Source of the DNA: Eudoraea sp.
Lineage (GTDB): Bacteria > Bacteroidota > Bacteroidia > Flavobacteriales > Flavobacteriaceae
Direction of reading: 5' to 3'
Assembly (NCBI GenBank): GCA_024639765.1
Contig: JAHEHU010000008.1
Span: 1 to 53,315 of the forward strand
DNA length: 53,315 nt
Shown in pieces: positions 45,383-52,433 of the stretch. Position numbers and translations under genes: made by a program. How positions within the stretch are numbered: position 1 is the first letter of the stretch; the number at the start of each line of letters is the position of its first letter. The notes beneath the pieces were generated by a model. The model was not told where the DNA came from. It saw only the letters and a program-made list of their open reading frames with translations, and did no database searches.

Positions 45383-46000
45383 ATGAGAATAAAGTCGGCC
45401 GACTTTGTAGTAAGCAATACCCAGGTTGCCCAATGCCCTTCAGATCCTATCCCTGAATACGCTTTTATCGGAAGGTCTAACGTAGGGAAGTCATCACTGA
45501 TCAACATGTTGACTGAACGAAAATCCCTTGCCAAAACATCGGGGAGACCCGGAAAGACCCAACTTATTAATCATTTTAAAATTAATAATAACTGGTTCCT
45601 GGTAGACTTGCCAGGATATGGATATGCGCGGGTTTCAAAAAAGGAAAAGAAGACGTTTCAAAAATATATTACAGATTACTTTCTTCAACGCAAACAACTG
45701 TTAAGTGCTTTTGTTCTCGTAGATATTCGCCACGAACCTCAACCTATAGATCTGAAGTTCATGCAATGGCTCGGGGAGCAATCCATCCCTTTTTCGATTA
45801 TTTTTACAAAAGCCGACAAACTTAAACCCAATGCCATTGAAAGAGAGGCAGAGGCCTATCTCGCTGCCATGACAAAAGATGTCTGGGAACAAGCTCCCCC
45901 TCATTTTATCACTTCTTCAACACATTCCGTAGGGCGGGATGAAATTTTGGAATACATAGACGGGATCAATAAAGCTTATTATCAGGAACAAACCAGATAA
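45383..46000 (+). CDS. engB: ribosome biogenesis GTPase YihA/YsxC/EngB
   Basis: Essential GTPase that helps late assembly of the 50S subunit. G1 is GRSNVGKSS at residues 30-38, G2 Thr lies in LAKTSGRPGKTQ, G3 is DLPGYGYA, G4 is TKADK and G5 TSSTHSVGRDE. The 205-residue length is normal and there are no extra domains. It is the second gene of a two-gene unit with the alpha/beta hydrolase. Confidence 0.96.
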   Translation: MRIKSADFVVSNTQVAQCPSDPIPEYAFIGRSNVGKSSLINMLTERKSLAKTSGRPGKTQLINHFKINNNWFLVDLPGYGYARVSKKEKKTFQKYITDYFLQRKQLLSAFVLVDIRHEPQPIDLKFMQWLGEQSIPFSIIFTKADKLKPNAIEREAEAYLAAMTKDVWEQAPPHFITSSTHSVGRDEILEYIDGINKAYYQEQTR

Positions 46001-46025
46001 TTAGCTAGGCATTCAATCAAGAAAG

Positions 46026-46415
46026 TTATGAGCCATAGCTCGTTAACCTATATTGAATGTCATCTATAAATTTTTGAGTGTCCGTAAAGGTATTGAGATC
46101 TTTGGTCCCCATAAATATATCCATAGAGTGATCCGTGACTTCCAGGATTATAGGAAACGAGTATGCCGGCATAAATTTGGAGGCGTAGACCTTTAGGAAT
46201 TCATCTTTGTGCAGGAACTCCATTTCAATTTTATGATCCGTGCGAAATTTCTTCCAGCGCGATTTTTCTCTGAATGTTCCAAAGGTAAGTTCACAAAGTT
46301 TACAGTCATAAGTGCTCGGATCAATTATCTTATGTGCAATGTCTAACAGCCCATTCTTAATTCCGGTGTTCGCATTGTAAACAAAAATCAACTTTTTAAT
46401 TGGATCTTTAGTCAC
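46026..46415 (-). CDS. conserved protein of unknown function with a CxxC motif
   Basis: I recognise the general pattern (LIFVYNANTG near residues 9-18, YDCKLCELTFG with Cys38 and Cys41, then RSRWKKF-like and EFLHKDEF) from proteins in several phyla annotated as hypothetical, but know no function. 129 residues, no signal peptide or membrane segment, GTG start at 46415. The early strand, a CxxC after a helix, and FPIILEV look somewhat like a thioredoxin-type alpha/beta layout, which is only a suggestion. It is divergent from the pirin gene. Confidence 0.75.
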   Translation of the reverse strand: MTKDPIKKLIFVYNANTGIKNGLLDIAHKIIDPSTYDCKLCELTFGTFREKSRWKKFRTDHKIEMEFLHKDEFLKVYASKFMPAYSFPIILEVTDHSMDIFMGTKDLNTFTDTQKFIDDIQYRLTSYGS

Positions 46416-46427
46416 GCTTAATATTTT

Positions 46428-46435
46428 TACTTTTG
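46428..46435 (+). promoter_or_regulatory. -7 promoter box (TACTTTTG), possible promoter for the pirin gene
   Basis: Exact TAnnTTTG match, 91 bp before the pirin ATG, which would give a leader of about 85 nt. Confidence 0.4.
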
Positions 46436-46526
46436 TTGGTCATAAATACCTTTTTTTTCAATTGTTTAGACGAAAGGTACATCACTTCCTTACGACAAAG
46501 GATTTAGAACAAAAATAGCGCGAAAA

Positions 46527-47240
46527 ATGAAAAAAGTAATTCACAGGGCCTCCAGTAGAGGGCATGCTGATCACGGTTGGCTTAACAGTTATCACACCTT
46601 TAGTTTTGCAAATTACTATGATCCAAATCGAATGAATTTTGGGGTGTTACGTGTGTTAAATGACGATGAAGTTGATCCCGGCATGGGGTTTGGCACACAT
46701 CCTCACAACAATATGGAGATAATTTCCATTCCACTGGAAGGTGATCTGGAACATAAGGACAGTATGGGAAATACGGCGGTGATTAAACAGGGAGATATTC
46801 AAGCCATGAGTGCGGGAACAGGAGTTAGTCATAGCGAACGGAACAAGAACCGGGATAAAAAAGTGAAATTTCTTCAGATATGGGTGGTACCCAACAAGAC
46901 AAATGTGGCGCCCAGGTATGATCAGATTACGCTACAGCCCGAAAGTCTGAAGGATCAATTTCTACAGATCATATCTCCAGATGCTGAAGACGAAGGAATA
47001 TGGATCCACCAGAACGCATGGTTCCATTTGGGCGAATTCAAAGAAGGTTCAAGGGTTATCCACACCCTGAACGACACGGAAAACGGACTGTATATTTTTC
47101 TTTTAGATGGTAATTGTAAGGTGGCAGGAGAGACCTTATTTAAACGCGATGGATTGGGGGTTTGGGAAGCTGATCAATTCCAATTTGAAATGATCACTGA
47201 CAGTAAGATATTACTCATGGAAGTACCTCTGGCAAACTGA
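46527..47240 (+). CDS. pirin-family bicupin protein
   Basis: Pirins are double-cupin metalloproteins; bacterial members have been linked to quercetin 2,3-dioxygenase activity or to control of metabolic enzymes, and the role of most is unknown. The metal ligands of the N-terminal cupin are all present: His58, His60, His102 and Glu104 in FGTHPHNNMEI and TGVSHSERN. The N-terminal RGHADHGWLNSYHTFSFANYY is the family signature. 237 residues, cytoplasmic. It stands alone between a divergent gene and convergent gldC. Confidence 0.92.
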   Translation: MKKVIHRASSRGHADHGWLNSYHTFSFANYYDPNRMNFGVLRVLNDDEVDPGMGFGTHPHNNMEIISIPLEGDLEHKDSMGNTAVIKQGDIQAMSAGTGVSHSERNKNRDKKVKFLQIWVVPNKTNVAPRYDQITLQPESLKDQFLQIISPDAEDEGIWIHQNAWFHLGEFKEGSRVIHTLNDTENGLYIFLLDGNCKVAGETLFKRDGLGVWEADQFQFEMITDSKILLMEVPLAN

Positions 47241-47259
47241 CCACTCCAATACGGAGATG

Positions 47260-47595
47260 CTATGATTTTAATTCAAGTTTTTCAGCAAAATAATCACAGA
47301 AATCCTTCATGGTGGCCGTCATTTTTTCATCTTGTGTAGCCTTCATAAAAGTATCGGATAATGCCACAAGGGTTTGATGAAAAAAGATCTTCATCTCGTC
47401 CACAGGCATATCCTTGGTCCATAGGTCTATCTTTAGTGATTCTTTGTTCTTGCTATCCCAAACAGATAGCAACATAGCCTTGGCTTCTTCGTCTAAAATT
47501 CCCCCATCCTGGGCAGACCAGGTTAGTTTTTCCGGAATTCTATTCTCATCAAGGGCTATGCTTAAGGTTATTTCTGAGGTCTCTTGCTGGGCCAT
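47260..47595 (-). CDS. gldC: gliding motility protein GldC
   Basis: Small soluble protein of the flavobacterial gliding apparatus; in Flavobacterium johnsoniae gldC affects colony spreading without being strictly needed. The 111 residues match the family pattern: ITLSIALDENRIPEKLTWSA, EEAKAMLLSVWD and KIFFHQTLVALSDTFMKAT. It follows gldB by 4 bp, the conserved gldB-gldC order. No signal peptide. Confidence 0.9.
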   Translation of the reverse strand: MAQQETSEITLSIALDENRIPEKLTWSAQDGGILDEEAKAMLLSVWDSKNKESLKIDLWTKDMPVDEMKIFFHQTLVALSDTFMKATQDEKMTATMKDFCDYFAEKLELKS

Positions 47596-47599
47596 ATCT

Positions 47600-48562
47600 T
47601 TACTTCTTGGGTTTGTAATTTGCTTCTTTAAATATGGTCTCTGCAGGTAGATTCCATAATTCCTTTTCCGGAATATCAGTTTTGTCCATAAAGGCCCTTA
47701 CGATCTGCCAGCCAATATATCTCCCTAATCTTCCTGGTGATTCATTATCTAATTCCAATCTAAATTTTGAAAACGGAGCGGGATCGAGGAATCTGGGTCC
47801 TAGCATCACATCAGTGCTATATAAAAGTTCACGTTCTACGAAATAACGCCATATCTGTTCTTCATTAGCCTGTGCCCAGTTGTATTCCTGTTCATCATAA
47901 CCAATTTTCTGAAGATCTGTTTGCCACGTCAACAAAAGGTCCTTTAAATAAAGTTCTTTCCCATAATAGATCATTTGTGCGAGAAAAGAACGATCTCCCG
48001 GATATGGGATCACTTTTTTCGAAAATGCACTGGCGATATCACTTTCCAGGTATTGTTTATCCAATCCTTTAGAAATATAGCGGTCTATCCCCTGGTAAAA
48101 GCGGTGATCTTTTCCTAGGTAATTATCTAGTCCCACAAGAAGCAGGCTATCTGTTAAGATAATCCTGTTTTCATAATCCACGTCAGTGGTAAGGGTCACT
48201 ACGGTTGGAATTTTATAGTACGGGAAATAATAGGCAATATGCTTAAACAACAAATTGATCTCTTCCTGCTCTTCCTTAAAATCTACAAACGCACTGTCTA
48301 CAGCTTGCCTTAATTCTATCTGAAGTGTGTCTTGCATCTTACTTACCCATATACTATCCGTGTATTGCGCCGGAAAAAAGTATGGATACTTCTCTTTAAT
48401 TTCAGATAGGTTGTCTGGAGTAGTCTGAGCAAATTCTTTATCAAAACGCAGTACATCAATAGTCACGGCTTGGTTGGCAATAGCCTGCGGCACTTCTTTG
48501 TTTTTTTTGCATGCAGTTGTCAGACATAGCATACAAAATATCCAAAATGTTGTTCTGTACAT
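47600..48562 (-). CDS. gldB: gliding motility lipoprotein GldB
   Basis: Lipoprotein required for gliding in Flavobacterium johnsoniae. The signal ends in a lipobox with Cys18 (MYRTTFWIFCMLCLTTAC), followed by a charged linker and the globular domain with RFDKEFAQTTPDNL, YPYFFPAQYTDSIW and ESPGRLGRYIGWQIVRAFM. 320 residues. A good AAAGGAG Shine-Dalgarno-like sequence precedes the ATG, unusual for this phylum. First gene of gldB-gldC and divergent from nadE, the arrangement known in other gliding flavobacteria. Confidence 0.92.
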   Translation of the reverse strand: MYRTTFWIFCMLCLTTACKKNKEVPQAIANQAVTIDVLRFDKEFAQTTPDNLSEIKEKYPYFFPAQYTDSIWVSKMQDTLQIELRQAVDSAFVDFKEEQEEINLLFKHIAYYFPYYKIPTVVTLTTDVDYENRIILTDSLLLVGLDNYLGKDHRFYQGIDRYISKGLDKQYLESDIASAFSKKVIPYPGDRSFLAQMIYYGKELYLKDLLLTWQTDLQKIGYDEQEYNWAQANEEQIWRYFVERELLYSTDVMLGPRFLDPAPFSKFRLELDNESPGRLGRYIGWQIVRAFMDKTDIPEKELWNLPAETIFKEANYKPKK

Positions 48563-48591
48563 GGAAAGTTCTCCTTTAACTGTTTTAATAT

Positions 48592-48599
48592 TACGTTTG
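48592..48599 (+). promoter_or_regulatory. -7 promoter box (TACGTTTG) for nadE
   Basis: Exact TAnnTTTG match, 58 bp before the nadE ATG. Confidence 0.5.
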
Positions 48600-48657
48600 C
48601 AGAGGTTATTTTTACGAGGCCAAAGTTACAGTATTTCAAATTAAATAAAACGCCAAG

Positions 48658-49446
48658 ATGCAAACAGAAAAAGTAGTAAATCATATTGTTGAATGGTTGA
48701 AGGACTATGCTACCAGTGCAAAGATGAAGGGTTTTGTAATTGGTGTCTCCGGCGGAATTGACTCTGCGGTAACATCCACCCTATGCGCCCGTACAGGTCT
48801 GGACCTGTTATGCGTTGAAATGCCTATTCACCAGGGTGAGAATCAGGTGACCCGTGCAGACCGCCATATAAAGTGGTTACAAAAGCACTACCCCAATGTT
48901 AGCAGGCAGCCGGTAGATCTAACGCCTGTTTTTGATAATCTGGTGGCAACGCTGCCAGCTGTGGACAATGAAGAAGAAAGATTTATGTCGCTCGCGAATA
49001 CTAGGGCCAGATTACGAATGACCACACTCTACTATTTTGCCGCTCTATTGCGCTATCTGGTAGCAGGTACCGGAAACAAAGTAGAAGATTTCGGTATCGG
49101 ATTTTACACCAAGTATGGGGATGGCGGAGTAGATCTTAGCCCAATTGCAGATCTCCTTAAGACTGAAGTATATGAAATTGGCTCCTTTTTAGGTGTCCAC
49201 AAGGAAATTCTGATGGCTCCCCCTACAGATGGCCTATGGGGTGATGATAGAACGGATGAAGATCAGATAGGCGCTTCATATCCTGAATTGGAATGGGCCA
49301 TGGCGATGGAAGCTGAAGGAAAACACATACATGACTTCGAAAACAGGGAAGCAGAAGTTTTCCAGATCTACAAGAAGTATAATTCAGCTAACAGACATAA
49401 GATGATTCCTATACCCGTTTGTAAGATTCCTGAGACACTAAAATAA
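48658..49446 (+). CDS. nadE: NAD+ synthase, ammonia-dependent
   Basis: Amidates nicotinic acid adenine dinucleotide to NAD+ with ATP, the last step of NAD synthesis. The ATP pyrophosphatase loop SGGIDSAV is at residues 31-38; the GTGNKVEDFGIGFYTKYGDGGVD region and the PTDGLWGDDRTDEDQIG motif complete the active site. At 262 residues it lacks the N-terminal nitrilase domain, so it takes ammonia directly rather than glutamine. It is divergent from gldB. Confidence 0.95.
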   Translation: MQTEKVVNHIVEWLKDYATSAKMKGFVIGVSGGIDSAVTSTLCARTGLDLLCVEMPIHQGENQVTRADRHIKWLQKHYPNVSRQPVDLTPVFDNLVATLPAVDNEEERFMSLANTRARLRMTTLYYFAALLRYLVAGTGNKVEDFGIGFYTKYGDGGVDLSPIADLLKTEVYEIGSFLGVHKEILMAPPTDGLWGDDRTDEDQIGASYPELEWAMAMEAEGKHIHDFENREAEVFQIYKKYNSANRHKMIPIPVCKIPETLK

Positions 49447-49610
49447 CCGATCACCTAATAATCAGGTATTTAAGACGAAATTGCGGAGGTAAATTGTAGT
49501 AAAACCATAAAAAAAGTACAGTTTTGCCATAGAATTTAGATATTAAAACCCTACATTGCGTAGTAGGATTATGCATAAACCAAGGCATAATGTCTAGAAA
49601 AAACCGCCTA

Positions 49611-50240
49611 ATGATTAAAATTTTAATTGCCGACAACCATCCCATTGTCCGCCTGGGAATTAAAGAAGTACTAAATACGGTCCCAGATTTCGACGTTTTA
49701 GGAGATGTCTCAACTACCACCGAACTTTTCAATTTTTTATCGAATTCCGTACCAGACGTAGTAATTCTGGAAATGGATATTCCAGAGATCAATGGAATAG
49801 CCACGTTGAGAAAAATAAAAAAGGAATTTCCCGATGTAAAGGTTCTTATCTATAGCGGACAGTCTGAGGATGTCTATGCTTTGAGCACCATTAGAGCAGG
49901 AGCTTTTGGATATCTTTCCAAGACCTCCGAATTAGACTACATCATCAGTGCAGTAAAAAAAGTGGGGCAGGGAAAGATGTTTATTACGAACGAATTGGCC
50001 CAACGCCTCGCGTTTGATGAAGGAACTCAAAAACAACGTAGATTTTTTAGAAAACTTTCAACCAGGGAAGTAGAGGTACTTAAACTTCTTGCGAGCGGTA
50101 AACGCAACAAAGATGTTGCCGAGGGACTCAATTTAAATGAAAAGACCGTGAGCACATACAAATCCCGATTAATGAAAAAGTTAAATGTAGATAACCTGGT
50201 AGACCTTTTGCAACAGGCTAAGGCACTGGAACTCTATTAA
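49611..50240 (+). CDS. LuxR/NarL-type response regulator with non-canonical receiver
   Basis: Receiver domain (residues 1-120) followed by a LuxR helix-turn-helix (about 145-205; STREVEVLKLLASGKRNKDV, LNEKTVSTYKSRLMKKL). The receiver keeps Lys104 and Ser82 but the phospho-acceptor is Glu54 (ILEMDIPEING, where DxxxP is expected) and the acidic pair near the N-terminus is Asp8-Asn9 instead of Asp-Asp. Conventional phosphorylation is therefore unlikely; Glu may mimic the phosphorylated state. ATG 49611 is preferred over ATG 49590 because it gives the canonical MIKILIADNHP start. No histidine kinase gene is adjacent. 209 residues; a terminator follows. Confidence 0.9.
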   Translation: MIKILIADNHPIVRLGIKEVLNTVPDFDVLGDVSTTTELFNFLSNSVPDVVILEMDIPEINGIATLRKIKKEFPDVKVLIYSGQSEDVYALSTIRAGAFGYLSKTSELDYIISAVKKVGQGKMFITNELAQRLAFDEGTQKQRRFFRKLSTREVEVLKLLASGKRNKDVAEGLNLNEKTVSTYKSRLMKKLNVDNLVDLLQQAKALELY

Positions 50241-50261
50241 GACCAAGAACCAAACTTTAAG

Positions 50262-50289
50262 AACCCTCTGAACTTTCAGGGGGTTTTTT
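50262..50289 (+). terminator. rho-independent terminator after the response regulator
   Basis: Stem AACCCTCTGA / TCAGGGGGTT with loop ACTT (one G-T wobble), then a T run; it faces the dnaG 3' end. Confidence 0.8.
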
Positions 50290-50333
50290 ATTGGCAAGAA
50301 CTGAATTTCCCTTTAAAATCTCCGTTAGAATTA

Positions 50334-52313
50334 TTAAGACAATACCCTATTTAGCTTATTATTCAACAATTTGTTCAATTGAAGGTAGTTCACGATCTCC
50401 TCTAATACCTCCTGGTTATCATCCGTATTGTGCTCTGTGTCTTTCTGTAAATTATTGATCCTTTTTTTGATGAGATAACACCGTAAGGTGAGGATGGTTT
50501 CGCTTACCAATTGAGAAATTGATGTAGCTTTATCCTTGGGGTAAATATCTTTGCTTTCCCAATTGTGGAGTCTGTACTTTTCTTCCTCCATTAAAATAGA
50601 GGAAATATTATTAACCAATTCCTGATCTAGTTCATTTAAAAAGGAGGCAATACTAAAATCTTCTTTTTCATTCAGCGTCTCTATCAGGCTGTAATAGATC
50701 TTTCTGAAATGGTCATGTGTCATTTCGATCTCATCTTCCTGAAGATCCAAATAGATCTTTTCATATACCCTCGATTCAATGCGTTCCGGTTCATGAACAA
50801 GTTCTCCAAATTCATTTTCCTTTAAAACAACATCTTCGAATACTTCATGCTCTTTCCCGTAGAGAAGTAATATCTCGATGATCTTTCTCTCCAATTCATA
50901 TTGTACATCCACCTTCGTTTCTCTGGGTGTCTCACGGATCACCTCAAAGGCTTTTTGCTCGTTCTTTGCTTGTTTACTGGCCTCGTTATAAGCCTTTTTA
51001 CTAATCTGGGCCAGGGTGTTGAACAAAACCTCCTCAGAGATATTCATCATTGCAGCACATTGTTGAATGTAGAGCTCCCGTTTAATACGGTCCGGGATCT
51101 TGGCTATACTCCCAACAATATCGCGTATAGTATCTGCTTTTTTTATGGGATCATTGGCGGCTTCCTCTGCCAGTAGAGAGGTTTTGAATTGGATAAAATC
51201 CTTGGCTTGTTCCTCCAGATACAGGACAACCTCTTCATATGAATTGTTCTTGGCGAAACTATCCGGGTCCTCTCCCTCCGGGAACGTACAAATGCGCACA
51301 TTCATTCCCTGTTCCAGAATCAGATCTATACCACGCAAAGATGCCCTTAGTCCGGCTGCGTCACCATCAAACAATACGGTAATATTTCTTGTCAGCCTAT
51401 TGATCATTCGGATCTGTTCCGGTGTTAAGGCCGTTCCACTCGAAGCCACTACATTATAAATGCCTCGTTGATGTAGTTGTATGACATCCGTATACCCTTC
51501 AACAAGGAAACAGTTGTCTTCCTTGGCTATGGCCTGTTTTGCATAATAGATACCATACAGAACCTTACTTTTATGATAGATCTCGCTCTCGGGCGAATTC
51601 ACATACTTGGCAGCTTTCTTATCACTGGTGAGGATGCGACCTCCAAATCCCAGGACCCTTCCACTTAGGGAATGGATAGGAAATAATACCCTTCCTTTAA
51701 ATCGATCAAATTTTCTGGTCTGTCCGGGTCTTGAGGTGTCTTCCTTAACAATGCTAAGTCCTGTTTTTTCCAGAAAAGACAGCTGATAGCCGTTATCAAT
51801 GGCGTGATTCGTAAATGCATCCCACTCATCGAGCCCGTATCCCAGGCCAAACTTACGGATGGTCTCTTCCGTAAAGCCACGTTCCTTGAAATAACTAAGG
51901 CCTATTGCCTTTCCCGGTTCTGAATTCCATAAAATGTCTGAAAAATATCCCTGGGCAAATTCCGAGACAAGATACAGACTCTCTCGTTCGTTGGCCTGTT
52001 CTTTCTGCTCATTGGTTTGCTGTGTTTCCTCAACCTCTATCTGATATTTTCTGGCCAGATACTTAATGGCCTCCGGGTAGGTGAAATGCTCATGCTCCAT
52101 CAAAAAAGCCACCACATTACCACCCTTGCCACTACTAAAATCCTTCCATATCTGTTTTACAGGCGATACCATAAAACTAGGAGACCGTTCATCAGTGAAC
52201 GGACTTAAGCCCTTGAAATTAGAGCCCGACTTCTTAAGGTTCACAAAATCGCCGATAACCTCCTCTACGCGGGATGTTTCGTATACCTGATCTATGGTGT
52301 TTTTTGATATCAA
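50334..52313 (-). CDS. dnaG: DNA primase DnaG, zinc ligands of the CHC2 domain absent
   Basis: Synthesises RNA primers at the replication fork. The toprim catalytic core is intact: LVEGYTDVIQLHQ with the catalytic Glu near residue 270, and LFDGDAAG near 315. The N-terminal domain keeps the CHC2 fold pattern (GLSPFTDERSPSF, IWKDFSSGKGGN, FLMEHEHFTYPEA) but the four zinc ligands, Cys40, His43, Cys61 and Cys64 in E. coli, are Ser37, Thr40, Asp58 and Ser61 here, with identical spacing. The C-terminal helicase-interaction region is divergent and acidic. Start is TTG 52313: it gives the canonical MISKNTID beginning and no ATG is available upstream. 659 residues. Confidence 0.95.
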   Translation of the reverse strand: MISKNTIDQVYETSRVEEVIGDFVNLKKSGSNFKGLSPFTDERSPSFMVSPVKQIWKDFSSGKGGNVVAFLMEHEHFTYPEAIKYLARKYQIEVEETQQTNEQKEQANERESLYLVSEFAQGYFSDILWNSEPGKAIGLSYFKERGFTEETIRKFGLGYGLDEWDAFTNHAIDNGYQLSFLEKTGLSIVKEDTSRPGQTRKFDRFKGRVLFPIHSLSGRVLGFGGRILTSDKKAAKYVNSPESEIYHKSKVLYGIYYAKQAIAKEDNCFLVEGYTDVIQLHQRGIYNVVASSGTALTPEQIRMINRLTRNITVLFDGDAAGLRASLRGIDLILEQGMNVRICTFPEGEDPDSFAKNNSYEEVVLYLEEQAKDFIQFKTSLLAEEAANDPIKKADTIRDIVGSIAKIPDRIKRELYIQQCAAMMNISEEVLFNTLAQISKKAYNEASKQAKNEQKAFEVIRETPRETKVDVQYELERKIIEILLLYGKEHEVFEDVVLKENEFGELVHEPERIESRVYEKIYLDLQEDEIEMTHDHFRKIYYSLIETLNEKEDFSIASFLNELDQELVNNISSILMEEEKYRLHNWESKDIYPKDKATSISQLVSETILTLRCYLIKKRINNLQKDTEHNTDDNQEVLEEIVNYLQLNKLLNNKLNRVLS

Positions 52314-52344
52314 TTTTGATATATATAGAATAGTAAAAATACAT

Positions 52345-52378
52345 AAACAGGGACTGTATAAAAAACAAATCCCTGTTT
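52345..52378. terminator. hairpin between the barrel gene and dnaG
   Basis: Perfect 9-bp stem AAACAGGGA / TCCCTGTTT with a 16-nt loop, 56 bp after the stop of the barrel gene on the minus strand. The downstream T run is poor, so termination efficiency is uncertain. Confidence 0.5.
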
Positions 52379-52433
52379 AATGATTTAAATCAGTGCTACC
52401 GGGCACAGCTATTCCAGATCCCGTATATTTTCC

